This document shows, in pieces, positions 23,300 through 35,350 of a DNA stretch of 64,000 bases (within the stretch, counting starts at the first letter, position 1; each line of letters opens with the position of its first letter). The translations under genes and the position numbers were made by a program. The notes under the pieces were generated by a model. That model was not told where the DNA came from and searched no databases. It worked only from the letters and a program-made list of their open reading frames with translations. Origin of the DNA: Tragulus kanchil (taxonomy: Eukaryota; Chordata; Mammalia; Artiodactyla; Tragulidae); the NCBI GenBank assembly GCA_022376925.1, contig JAIOJX010000002.1, positions 42,307,501-42,371,500 of the forward strand. The letters run 5' to 3'.

Positions 23300-25054
23300 G
23301 GCAGAGGAGAACTAACAAAAGAATATCAACTTATTATAAAGATTATAAAGATATGATGATTTAGTAAGCTGTCTCTGACATAAATTATAGTGATCCACCC
23401 AAAATGGTGCTGCTTCCTCTGGTAAATATTATCATTTCATCGACTTCACACCAGGCAAACCAAGCTTTGGAAAGTGTAAATGACTTTCCCCATATCATCT
23501 AAACAGGAATCAAAAAACATTTTGCCATTTGACACCACCACACTGACTCCAATTACTTTCCTTAACTAAATGTATGTGAAAAATACTGTTTAGCTAATTC
23601 AGATAATATAGAAAGCAACATTAGGGTAAATAATACAGAGTGTGAATAAAAGAAAATTTTCCTTAAATTTGAAATGCATTTCTATACCTGTGTTTGGATA
23701 TGGGTGTTGTTAATGTTCTGGAAACTACTATTCCCCAAACCCAGGAGAGGTAACTGGCTATCTTGATTTGGGAGCAAATCTCACATCTTTTTCTTTCGCT
23801 TTCAATGACTTTTGGATTTGAAACTTCCAAACCACAAAATGAGATGAACGTATTTATGGAAATACAAACAAAAGATTTGAAATCATTATTATCTGAAATA
23901 CCTGGTTGGTGTTTTTATAAAGATAGTTTAGAAGGATAGACATCTTATTATTATATTATGATAATATTAAAGGAGGAGCTATTACAACTGAGCAGATGAC
24001 AATGTCATAAAAAAAAACTGGAGCTGGAAGGTTAACCTATTATTAAACTCAGAGAAGTAGTGAGTGTATTGATTGACATGGTCAGAAATATGATAATTTT
24101 CAAGTAATTCAAAAGACTATAGAAGTAAAAAGGAACATAATACTTTCTTCTGTCAAAATAAAGTTCTAACTCTATTTTACTCTAGGTTTTGACTCTAAAA
24201 TATTATCTTTAAAGATGAAGCCATCAAGTTTAACACACCAATAAAGAGCACAGGGTTTACAGACCACTCTTCAATGTAAGAAAGTAAAAAGTCTCATTGA
24301 ACAAAGTCCATCAGGATGGACTGGCAATTTGGAGTGACCCAAATAAAAATATAACATGGAACAAAAGCTGTATTGTGGTCATCAGTGAAAAGTTGGAACC
24401 AAAGAAGTGAAATAATAATCAGAATTACCAGAGTTGTAATAAAGCCAAGTTACATTAATAGAGACTTATTGCCAACTGCTGCCTCTGCACCAGTTTTCTC
24501 CTTGACAGTCCTCAGTGCTTTGCTGGACCTATAGAATCTTCAAGAGATTGTCATATTGGAAGGAAGGGATGTATGTCTAAAGGAGTGAACAACAAATAGG
24601 ATATTGACGAGTAGGTGTAATAAAATGCATCAGATCCAATAGATTATTACCTCTTCTCTAAGAGTTCATGATCCAGTCAATGTTCATTGAATTTGTGGCA
24701 GTGCTGTGTGTATCTAAACTCAGTGTATGTATAGGTTCTGCTGATGCGCTGAGCTCCACCTAGCATTTTCTGCTGGTTTTCTTGGCACTTCAGTCTATTC
24801 AGAACTTTCTTGGCTTTTGCTAGTCCCATGGTAGTATAATGGAATCTTGACTCTGAGGAATGAGCAATTAGATGTAAATTTTACTCTCAAAGTGGTTCTA
24901 CTGGCCACAATTAGAGATCAAACAATAATAATGTGATATTAGTAACTATTGTGCATGTCAGCAGTGAATTTAAGTTCAAAGCACCAATTTGATCCCTTTT
25001 AAAGGAATGAAAGAATTATATTGCTTTAACCTAGGAATGAAGAACATTCAGAAA
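23300..25054. other. intergenic, no recognised gene
   Basis: AT-rich, no long frame, and no repeat family I can name with confidence. Confidence 0.4.
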
Positions 25055-27366
25055 GCATGTAATATTACTCAAAATTCAGCCAACTATTTCAAGGTAGAAA
25101 AAAAGGGGAAAATTCTTTACTTGTCATCTTTGTATCCATCATTCAAGTAAACATAATTATAATGGTAAGGAGGTAGCTAATAAATTTAATTGGAGCTCAC
25201 AAGAAGCCGTTAAACAATGAAAGGTTAATAAAACTTATATATATTCAATTAATACATTTTAGGCTAACATATCAGAAAAGGTGGATACTGGAAGCACTTC
25301 TTCCAACACAAAATGCAAGAGCCGAATATAACAATAGAAATTTTGGATGTACTATCAAGCTATAAATTAACAAGAAATTCTCCAGACTGTAGAAATAAGG
25401 GAACAAAAAATATAATTGGTGAGTGAGAGCAGAACCAAAATAGCTTCCACTTTAGGGTGAGTGCAAGGTTACCCACATGCAATGATGAGTCAAACTATTG
25501 ACACTGGGTTAGGCAAGGAAAAGTGCAACGTTTATTGTAGGTGCATATATATAAGGAGTTCAGGCAGCTCATGTCATAAGAAACAAACTCCCTGATAGGA
25601 TTCAGGGAAGTATTTTTAAAAGCAAGGTGAGAGGATGATTAGGTACAAAGGACATCTATAATCATATTTATTCTAAGTCTTTTTATGAATAAAATTGATT
25701 ATGGTAATGCACTTTGCAAGATGCTGATTGAATAGGTTTATCCCAATAAAGCATCATACCTAAATCAAATAAATAAAATTTTTTCTATTTTTTTAAAAGC
25801 TGAAACAATCCATTTTCCCCTTAAACTAGGAAGAGGATGATTCAGAGTGGAAATCTGATTTTTCACATGCATCATAAAGTTGCCTACATTAGAAGATTCA
25901 TCAGGTACAAAAGCACAATGTTTAGTATGTATTAAAGGACAAGTTTCCCCTTGGGAAGTGGCTAATACTTTTCCATAGGACCACTTTTCTCAAAATGGAA
26001 ACTTCTGAATTGAGCAATTAATTTGGCTTGATTATTATTATTCAAAACTTGCTGAATAAATTTCATTAAAGCTTCTATGTGAGTAATGATAACTTCTATT
26101 CCAAATGAAGGAACAAGTATCGTAGACAAATTATCATACTATTGGAAAAACGGTTGAACCCAGTATGTCCACATTAAAGACAGACTGACAGGGGTTGTTT
26201 TCAAGATTGCATGTAATATTACTCAAAATTCAGGCAACTATTTCAAGGTAGAAAAAAAGGGGAAAATTCTTTACTTGTCATCTTTGTATCCATCATTCAA
26301 GTAAACATAATTATAATGGTAAGGAGGTAGCTAATAAATTTAATTGGAGCTCACAAGAAGCCGTTAAACAATGAAAGGTTAATAAAACTTATATATATTC
26401 AATTAATACATTTTAGGCTAACATATCAGAAAAGGTGGATACTGGAAGCACTTCTTCCAACACAAAATGCAAGAGCCGAATATAACAATAGAAATTTTGG
26501 ATGTACTATCAAGCTATAAATTAACAAGAAATTCTCCAGACTGTAGAAATAAGGGAACAAAAAATATAATTGGTGAGTGAGAGCAGAACCAAAATAGCTT
26601 CCACTTTAGGGTGAGTGCAAGGTTACCCACATGCAATGATGAGTCAAACTATTGACACTGGGTTAGGCAAGGAAAAGTGCAACGTTTATTGTAGGTGCAT
26701 ATATATAAGGAGTTCAGGCAGCTCATGTCATAAGAAACAAACTCCCTGATAGGATTCAGGGAAGTATTTTTAAAAGCAAGGTGAGAGGATGATTAGGTAC
26801 AAAGGACATCTATAATCATATTTATTCTAAGTCTTTTTATGAATAAAATTGATTATGGTAATGCACTTTGCAAGATGCTGATTGAATAGGTTTATCCCAA
26901 TAAAGCATCATACCTAAATCAAATAAATAAAATTTTTTCTATTTTTTTAAAAGCTGAAACAATCCATTTTCCCCTTAAACTAGGAAGAGGATGATTCAGA
27001 GTGGAAATCTGATTTTTCACATGCATCATAAAGTTGCCTACATTAGAAGATTCATCAGGTACAAAAGCACAATGTTTAGTATGTATTAAAGGACAAGTTT
27101 CCCCTTGGGAAGTGGCTAATACTTTTCCATAGGACCACTTTTCTCAAAATGGAAACTTCTGAATTGAGCAATTAATTTGGCTTGATTATTATTATTCAAA
27201 ACTTGCTGAATAAATTTCATTAAAGCTTCTATGTGAGTAATGATAACTTCTATTCCAAATGAAGGAACAAGTATCGTAGACAAATTATCATACTATTGGA
27301 AAAACGGTTGAACCCAGTATGTCCACATTAAAGACAGACTGACAGGGGTTGTTTTCAAGATTGCAT
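25055..27366 (+). repeat. tandem 1.15-kb duplication no. 6
   Basis: 25055-26210 is repeated at 26209-27366 (offset 1154). The unit includes LTR-like and degenerate retroviral sequence. The junction passes from gggttgttttcaagattgca straight to tgtaatattactcaaaattc. Confidence 0.95.
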
Positions 27367-28240
27367 GTAGATAACCTTAAGCCAAATAAATATGCACCTT
27401 TGTAACAAACCTGGGGAGAACTAAGGCTATAAATTTGCTCCATAAATTCGTTTGGTCCTCTTAGGAGCTACCTAATATTTTCCTGGTTGTCTCAACCAGT
27501 TTCAAATTAGTCACTGCTCTCAAAAGTAATGATATATTGGCATTGTTCATAAGGCACTCAGACCAGTTTCCTAGTGTTATTAGGCTGCTTATCCTTAGAA
27601 TGATTTAACTGTTTCCAATATAAGGACCTTTAAACTTAAAAGACCATAGCCTGGTGTTAGCCATGTCAACTAAAAACTGTTTGAAGGTAGAGAGAGATTT
27701 TATCTGGTGGGAATGTTAAAGACTAAGCCTAGGAGATAACATTTCAGTAGCTCTGAGAAAACTACTCCAAGAAGGGGGCGGGGGGTGGGGCCGGGTGGGG
27801 AAGTCAGGCTATATACAAGTTTGCAAAAAACTGAGCAGGCAGTCTGAACATCAAAGATTACTGTGAGGTAAGAAAAATCAGATATCAAGTTAAGATATTT
27901 AGTGTTCTATATATGGGAAGATGCAAGCCTCTGGGCTCACTGAATTCATTCCTTTCAATGTACCTCAGCTATCCGGAGCCAAATCCAGTGTCCCTGTTCA
28001 CCTTAATGAGCGGTGGATGCAGTAGACGGCTGCTTCTTGCATTCCCTCAAGTTCCTGAGCAGTCACCATGGAGGGTTGGCAGCATCTGCTAGATCAGTTT
28101 TGGGGAGCCTTCATTCACATTTGGAGGCAGAAATTGCTGATGGCTGTGACATTTCTTGTTTATTGATATGGCAGGAGGTATTTTCATTTCACAGTCCCTC
28201 TCATGGGAGGGTCATAAATTCAACCATATTTGGAAGATAT
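25430..28240 (-). mobile_element. antisense LTR-retrotransposon (ERV) remnant
   Basis: 25440-25620 resembles an LTR read backwards (aagtgcaacgtttattgtag, 'ggagttcaggcagctcatgtc'). The DNA to its right has the look of degenerate retroviral envelope-region sequence in antisense, and 27700-28240 is again LTR-like. All frames are broken and no domain is intact. Part is repeated by duplication 6. Family not assigned; it could be two separate fragments. Confidence 0.45.
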
Positions 28241-28261
28241 TCCATGACAATTTTTTTTTTT

Positions 28262-28470
28262 TTTTGGTTCATGGACACAAAAGAGTCTCTTTAGTTCCTC
28301 TTTGCTTTCTGCCATAAGGGTGGTGTCATCTGCAAATCTAAGGTTGCTGATATTTTTCCCAGCAATTTTGATTCCAGCTTGTTCTTCATCTACATCAGCA
28401 TAATTTACTGTTTTTGTGGGTTAAATAAGAAGGATGACAACATCAGCCTTGATTGCATGATTAAGGAGGG
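28262..28470 (-). mobile_element. BovB LINE fragment
   Basis: Antisense BovB reverse-transcriptase region: 'tttgctttctgccataagggtggtgtcatctgcaaatc' is the complement of the YADD-flanking segment, followed by 'gttaaataagaaggatgacaaca'. Short and frameshifted. Confidence 0.75.
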
Positions 28471-29035
28471 AATGTTATCACCTAAGGAGTTTCTTTCTGG
28501 TACCAGCAGGAAACTGACATGTATTTGTGTATGTGTATGTAGGCATTCCTATCTTCTTAGGGAAACTAGTTAATGTATAATGCAGATGTACAATGGACAC
28601 TAAGGGGAAGATACAATGGCTCAAACAGCAGAGAAATTTTTATTTTGTTTTTTTCCTACCTTAAAATAATTTTGTTTCATCAGTAGCCTCATTGAGGAAG
28701 TAATATTTGAGTAGACTCTAAGGTGGTGAGGGATTCAGCTTCATAGATATGGTGGAAACAGTATTCCAGGCAAAAGGAACAGGCTGTGAAAAATTCTGAA
28801 GAGAGCTTACCTCATATGTTTGGAGAATAGCACGGGGACGCTGAATGTAAGAGGTGAGTTTAGGACTGTAAACTTGTATGTTTGTTTAGGGGGGCTTTTG
28901 AATTATGTAATTAAACTAATAAATGAAATAAAAGCTATGTATTTTCTATTTACAATATTACTATGCATTATTAGATCAAAGAAGTGAGTGGTCTTTCTCA
29001 GACTTCATACGATGACTATCAGAATGAAATAGCTA
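28471..29035. other. no recognised gene
   Basis: AT-rich sequence between two BovB fragments. Nothing recognised. Confidence 0.35.
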
Positions 29036-30430
29036 CGCTATTTCAAATATTAAAAGATGATGGTATTGAAGTGTGATACTCAATATGCCAGCAAATATGG
29101 AAAACTCAGCAGTGGCCACAGGCTGGAAAAGGTCAGTTTTCATTCCAATACCAAAGAAGAGCAATGCCAAAGAACGTTCAAAGTACCAGACATTTGCACT
29201 CATTTCACATGCTAGGAAAGCAATGCTCAAAATCCTCCAAGCTAGGCTTCAATAGTATGTGAACCAAGAACTTCCACATGTATAAGCTGGATTTAGAAAA
29301 GGCAGAGGAAACAGAGATCAAATTGCCAACATCCATTGGATCATAGAGAAACCCAGGCAATTCCAGAAAAACATTTACTTCTGCTTCATTAGTGGATCAC
29401 AAAAAACTGTGGAAAATTCTGAAAGATATGGGAATACCAGGCCACCTTACCTGCCTCCTGAGAAACCTGTATGCAGGTTGAGAAGCTACAGTTAGGACCA
29501 GTCATGGAACAATGGACTGGTTTCAAATTGGGAAAGCAGTACGTTAAGGTTGCATACTGTCACCCTGTTTATTTAACTAACATGCTGAGTACATCATGGG
29601 AAATGCTGGTCTGGATGAAGCAGAAGCTGGAATCAAGATTGCTGAGAGAAATACCAAAACCTCAGGCATGCAGAGATACTACCCTTACAGCAGGAAATGA
29701 AGAGGAACTAAAGAGATTCTTGATGAAGGCGAAAGAGGGGAGTCAAAATGTGGGCTTAAAACTCAACACTCAAAAAACTAAAATCATGGCATCTGGTCCC
29801 AGCACTTCACAGCAAACAGATGGAGAAACAATGGAAACAGTGACAGACTTTATTTTCTTGGGTTCCAAAGTCACTGCAGGTGGTGACTGCAGACATGAAA
29901 TTAAGACACTTGCTTCTTGGAAGAAAAGTTATGACAGCGTATTAAAAAACAGAGACATCACTTTGCTGACAAAGGCCTGTATAGTCAAAGCTATGGTTTT
30001 TCCAGTAGTCATGCACAAATGTGAGACTTGGACCATAAAGAAGGCCAAGTGCTGAAGAACTGATGCCTTCACAATGTAGCGTTGGAGAAGACTCTTGAAA
30101 ATCCCTTGGACTGCAAGGAGATCAAACCAGTCAGTCCTAAAGGAAATCAACCCTGAATATTCATTGGAAGGACTGATGCTGAAGCTGAAACCACAATGCT
30201 TTGGGTACCTGATGCAAAAGGAGTACTTCATGAAAAAGACTCTGATGCTAGGAAAAATAGAAGGCAGAAGGGGAAGGGGACAACAAAGGATGAGATAGTT
30301 GGATGGCATCACCAACTAAATGGACATGAGTTTGAGCAAGCTCCGGGACATACTGAAGGAGAGGGAAGCCTGGCGTGCTGCAGTTCTTTGGGTGGCACAG
30401 AGTCAGCCATAACTGAGCAACTGAACTGAT
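29036..30430 (+). mobile_element. BovB LINE: reverse transcriptase to 3' end
   Basis: RTE-type LINE remnant that begins in the reverse-transcriptase fingers (WKRSVFIPIPKKSNAKERSK at 29120-29180), continues through the palm (LGKQYVKVAYCHPVYLT in place of the usual GCILSP segment) and the C-terminal part (SGPSTSQQTDGETMETVTDF at 29790), and ends with the BovB 3' terminus at about 30430. Stops and frameshifts split it into at least three frames, the longest 194 residues at 29471-30055. Inactive. Its 3' two thirds are repeated at 30604-31610. Confidence 0.9.
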
Positions 30431-31775
30431 CAGAATGAAAAGCCGTTTGAAGCTCTAGTGTTTCAACTCAATCAACTGTGCTGAAATCACTTACTTTTTT
30501 TATGTGTCTGAGGTCCCTTTTCCAGGGACTTTTAAATTTAATTGGTAGTGGTGAGGGTAGGAAGAGTCTGTGCCTGGGCATTAGTGGATAAAAATGGAAA
30601 CAAATATGGGAATACCAGGCCACCTTACCTGCCTCCTGAGAAACCTGTATGCAGGTTGAGAAGCTACAGTTAGGACCAGTCATGGAACAATGGACTGGTT
30701 TCAAATTGGGAAAGCAGTACGTTAAGGTTGCATACTGTCACCCTGTTTATTTAACTAACATGCTGAGTACATCATGGGAAATGCTGGTCTGGATGAAGCA
30801 GAAGCTGGAATCAAGATTGCTGGAGAAATACCAAAACCTCAGGCATGCAGAGATACTACCCTTACAGCAGGAAATGAAGAGGAACTAAAGAGATTCTTGA
30901 TGAAGGCGAAAGAGGGGAGTCAAAATGTGGGCTTAAAACTCAACACTCAAAAAACTAAAATCATGGCATCTGGTCCCAGCACTTCACAGCAAACAGATGG
31001 AGAAACAATGGAAACAGTGACAGACTTTATTTTCTTGGGTTCCAAAGTCACTGCAGGTGGTGACTGCAGACATGAAATTAAGACACTTGCTTCTTGGAAG
31101 AAAAGTTATGACAGCGTATTAAAAAACAGAGACATCACTTTGCTGACAAAGGCCTGTATAGTCAAAGCTATGGTTTTTCCAGTAGTCATGCACAAATGTG
31201 AGACTTGGACCATAAAGAAGGCCAAGTGCTGAAGAACTGATGCCTTCACAATGTAGCGTTGGAGAAGACTCTTGAAAATCCCTTGGACTGCAAGGAGATC
31301 AAACCAGTCAGTCCTAAAGGAAATCAACCCTGAATATTCATTGGAAGGACTGATGCTGAAGCTGAAACCACAATGCTTTGGGTACCTGATGCAAAAGGAG
31401 TACTTCATGAAAAAGACTCTGATGCTAGGAAAAATAGAAGGCAGAAGGGGAAGGGGACAACAAAGGATGAGATAGTTGGATGGCATCACCAACTAAATGG
31501 ACATGAGTTTGAGCAAGCTCCGGGACATACTGAAGGAGAGGGAAGCCTGGCGTGCTGCAGTTCTTTGGGTGGCACAGAGTCAGCCATAACTGAGCAACTG
31601 AACTGATCAGAATGAAAAGCCGTTTGAAGCTCTAGTGTTTCAACTCAATCAACTGTGCTGAAATCACTTACGAATTGTATGTTAATGATTTGAATCATGT
31701 GTCTGAGGTCCCTTTTCCAGGGACTTTTAAATTTAATTGGTAGTGGTGAGGGTAGGAAGGGAGGAGTCTGTGCCT
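29426..31775 (+). repeat. tandem 1.18-kb duplication no. 7
   Basis: 29426-30584 is repeated at 30604-31775 (offset 1177-1178). Differences: one base in a BovB frame (gctgagagaaat/gctggagaaat), and about 22 bp missing near 30490 in the first copy compared with 31670-31700. Confidence 0.95.
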
Positions 31776-31845
31776 GGGCATTCAGTTTTTTAAGTGCTCC
31801 TGGATGATCTTGATATGCAACCATGATTGAGAAGCACTACTCTGG
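31720..31845 (+). mobile_element. MER5A-like DNA transposon remnant
   Basis: 'gaggagtctgtgcctgggcattcag', 'aagtgctcctggatgatcttgatatgcaacc' and 'gattgagaagcactactctgg' match the right half of MER5A in order. Its left part is also seen in the first copy of duplication 7 (30520-30584). Confidence 0.6.
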
Positions 31846-32657
31846 TATGGGGACATGTAAAAAAAGAGAAGGCTCTTCTCGTCCCTGTTCCCAAGAATGT
31901 TTACCATCCTCGCTGCTTGAGCTCACTGCAATATCTCATGACTACCTGAAGTCCCAAACTGCCACAACTTGAAATCCTGGGACCTCTCCCAGCTCTGACA
32001 CTGGAGGAGGAAGGCAGAACAGATAACAATTTTTTACTGAACCATTCACAAATTCCCCACATATCAACAAACAAGACTGGGTGTAGGTACCAGATGACTA
32101 AAAATTTCATGTTCAGGGATAACAATATAAGAGCAAAGGAAAGAGAAGACTGGAGAAACATGTTCACATCAATCGCCTAAGAAAAAGTTTTAAGATCAAG
32201 GCTGTCTAAAATTCAATTTCAAATTTTGGCATTATTGTGGTAGAAAATATAATATCTCCCCAAACCATCTGTTTCATTTATGAGTGTCTGGCACATTCTG
32301 GGCACACAACAAATATCTGTTATATAAATGAATGAATGGATTTAACACATAAAACAATAAGCCTCCAACCCATCCTTCCTGATTTCTCCTATTCTGTTCG
32401 CCAGAGGAAGTCATATTTACCTCACTGTTAAACTTACTAGCTCTAAATAACATATTTATGCTGCTTATTCTAGATGTATCAGTGTTAGATCTTGTGTACT
32501 CACTTTCTGATAAGGATTTTAAATTTTCCCAGTGTACAATACCTAATAAATTATATCACTATTGTTAGCTTTCCATTGCTTACATTTGTGAGGTTAAGCA
32601 ATATACTTAAATTCATATATCTTATTTCAACTATAAGCAGTATCTCTTCACTTTGTC
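31846..32657. other. intergenic, no recognised gene
   Basis: Near 32282-32340 there is a weak LINE2/MIR-like end (tgtctggcacattctgggca ... atgaatgaatgga). Otherwise nothing recognised. Confidence 0.4.
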
Positions 32658-32741
32658 AAAAAAAGATTGTATCCCATAAATTATATATAAAAAAAGATTG
32701 TATCCCATAAACTATTGAAAAAAAAGATTGTATCCCATACT
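32658..32741 (+). repeat. three copies of an aaaaaagattgtatcccata 20-mer
   Basis: The 20-mer aaaaaagattgtatcccata occurs three times, starting near 32659, 32691 and 32720, with short variable spacers (aattatatat, aactattg). It is a small local direct repeat. Confidence 0.85.
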
Positions 32742-32824
32742 TTACTCTTGATCTGTTTTGTTCTCTTTTACCACATCATGAATAATATTTATAATCTAAT
32801 TTGTAGCCACAGTTAGGGATCCTT

Positions 32825-33120
32825 GTGACAGGGTTTTACCTTGATTTGAGACTTAAACCCAGGGCCCAGACCTGATCGAATCCTGCTTGGGACTTCAACC
32901 CATGTAGCTGGAGCTTGAATTCCAGCCAAAACCTTGTTTGGGACTTGAACCCATGTGACTGGGGCTTGAACCTAGCCAAAACCTGGTTTGGGACTCTAAC
33001 CCACGTGGCTAAGGCTTAACCCCAGCTAAAACCCTGCTTGGGACTTGAATCCACGTAGTCAGGACTCAGTCCTGGCCAAAACCCTGTCTGGGACTTGAAC
33101 CCACATGGCCAGAACTTAAT
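32825..33120 (-). repeat. 50-bp tandem array next to an antisense LTR
   Basis: Five imperfect units of 50-51 bp, each with tgggacttgaacccacgtgg-like sequence and ending in gccaaaacc. Read on the minus strand each unit carries gggttcaagtccca, close to the tRNA box B consensus. It lies just beyond the end of the antisense LTR (33190-33570), in the position of a retroviral untranslated leader. Confidence 0.85.
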
Positions 33121-33184
33121 CCAGCACTCACCCAACATCTGGACCCACTGAGGCTCAGGTTCTTCATGCCTCAACGCAAAAGGA

Positions 33185-33570
33185 ATTCAGCGAGAGGCAG
33201 AGTGACAGGCAAGGAGAGGATTTATTAGGATAGGGTACTTGTAAGAGGTGCAAGCTAGCAAGCAGGAAAGCTCTGCTCTGCTCTCCCTTAATTGAGTGGG
33301 CAGCCATATATATAGGAGGTAGAAGACCATCCGGTCAAGTAGACGCAGATGCAGGACATACATCATTGGTTGCTTCTTTGCCAGCTCCTCCTTCATCAGC
33401 TGTTTAAACCCAGTCAAACCTGCTTTACTGAACAAGGAGCAGCTCTCCTGGATTATCATCAACTCACTGGCTTCCCAACCTTTCTCAGGTTTCTCCCTTC
33501 TACCTACCATCCCCTACTAGGACTCTACAACCACCTACCTGTTCTACTCTGTCCCTATCACTTGCTTTGT
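33185..33570 (-). mobile_element. LTR (antisense), ERV-type
   Basis: On the minus strand it shows a TATA-like tatatatatggctgcc, an AATAAA signal in cctaataaatcctctccttg, and a U5-like cactctgcctctcgctgaat. Repeated at 34277-34660 because of duplication 8, not because of a second LTR. No intact retroviral gene is present. Confidence 0.6.
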
Positions 33571-35350
33571 CTATAGATGAACTATAACTCTGAAAATCAG
33601 TAAACAATGCATATGTTATATCCAGACAAGTGCTATTCTATGACTATACATGCTTTGTGTTTTTTTTTAATGCTTTATGCCTTACGCACCCACCTCTACC
33701 AGACGTCTGCCTTTCCCCACCCCCTCCAGTCTATTTTTATGGCATCTTTAATATAGGTCCTCCAACACTTCCATTTACTCACATCTGGGGGCTCTTTCAT
33801 TGCTACAAAAAATTCTCTTACAACGCTGTAGTCTCTCAGTTTGGATGGGGGGCCCTTAGGCCTGCTCCACAGATGTCACTCTGTCACATGCCCTCATTGC
33901 TTTACTGAATTAGTTTTATGCTTAATAGATCCAACCTGCTCCAATTTCTTGGACAGTTCCCTTGTTTTGCCAGTCAACATTCTCAAAGCAACATCCTTAA
34001 AAAAGAGTATTTGGGATATAAAGCTTCAGTTTATGTTTAGTTTTCTTTTTCATTCTGCCTTCATATGTTGTCAACAGATTGACTTAATACAGAATTCTCA
34101 TTTCAAGGTTATTTCCCTGACTTGAGGAAGTGGAACTTTTAGGGCACTGCTTATTTCCTAATATCCAGTCCTGTTGCTGAGGAGTCTATTCCCAATTGCC
34201 ATTCCTTATGGAAGGTCTTTATTAGCTCTCTGGATCCTTTAAGGATTCTTCTTTTTTTATTCCTGCGTACTCAGTCTTAAGGGGCAGAGTGACAGGCAAG
34301 GAGAGGATTTATTAGGATAGGGTACTTGTAAGAGGTGCAAGCTAGCAAGCAGGAAAGCTCTGCTCTGCTCTCCCTTAATTGAGTGGGCAGCCATATATAT
34401 AGGAGGTAGAAGACCATCCGGTCAAGTAGACGCAGATGCAGGACATACATCATTGGTTGCTTCTTTGCCAGCTCCTCCTTCATCAGCTGTTTAAACCCAG
34501 TCAAACCTGCTTTACTGAACAAGGAGCAGCTCTCCTGGATTATCATCAACTCACTGGCTTCCCAACCTTTCTCAGGTTTCTCCCTTCTACCTACCATCCC
34601 CTACTAGGACTCTACAACCACCTACCTGTTCTACTCTGTCCCTATCACTTGCTTTGTCTATAGATGAACTATAACTCTGAAAATCAGTAAACAATGCATA
34701 TGTTATATCCAGACAAGTGCTATTCTATGACTATACATGCTTTGTGTTTTTTTTTAATGCTTTATGCCTTACGCACCCACCTCTACCAGACGTCTGCCTT
34801 TCCCCACCCCCTCCAGTCTATTTTTATGGCATCTTTAATATAGGTCCTCCAACACTTCCATTTACTCACATCTGGGGGCTCTTTCATTGCTACAAAAAAT
34901 TCTCTTACAACGCTGTAGTCTCTCAGTTTGGATGGGTGGCCCTTAGGCCTGCTCCACAGATGTCACTCTGTCACATGCCCTCATTGCTTTACTGAATTAG
35001 TTTTATGCTTAATAGATCCAACCTGCTCCAATTTCTTGGACAGTTCCCTTGTTTTGCCAGTCAACATTCTCAAAGCAACATCCTTAAAAAAGAGTATTTG
35101 GGATATAAAGCTTCAGTTTATGTTTAGTTTTCTTTTTCATTCTGCCTTCATATGTTGTCAACAGATTGACTTAATACAGAATTCTCATTTCAAGGTTATT
35201 TCCCTGACTTGAGGAAGTGGAACTTTTAGGGCACTGCTTATTTCCTAATATCCAGTCCTGTTGCTGAGGAGTCTATTCCCAATTGCCATTCCCTTATGGA
35301 AGGTCTTTATTAGCTCTCTGGATCCTTTAAGGATCTTCTCTTTATTCCTG
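33198..35350 (+). repeat. tandem 1.09-kb duplication no. 8
   Basis: 33198-34265 is repeated at 34285-35350 (offset 1087) with almost no differences inside. At the end of copy one the sequence degrades (tcctgcgtactcagtcttaa), resembling a shortened form of 35350-35430 (tcctgct...agtactcagtaaatcttaaa). Confidence 0.95.

Noticed and set aside
29471..30055. 194-residue frame as a possible gene
   Set aside because: It is BovB reverse-transcriptase C-terminal sequence with neighbouring stops and frameshifts.
33187..33510. 107-residue minus-strand frame, repeated at 34277
   Set aside because: Lies inside LTR sequence and is duplicated by duplication 8. Not a host gene.
33185..34660. Two LTRs (33185-33570 and 34277-34660) as the ends of a 1-kb provirus
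   Set aside because: Both have the same orientation, but so does all the DNA between them and for 700 bp beyond the second. The repeat unit is the 1087-bp duplication, not an LTR pair.
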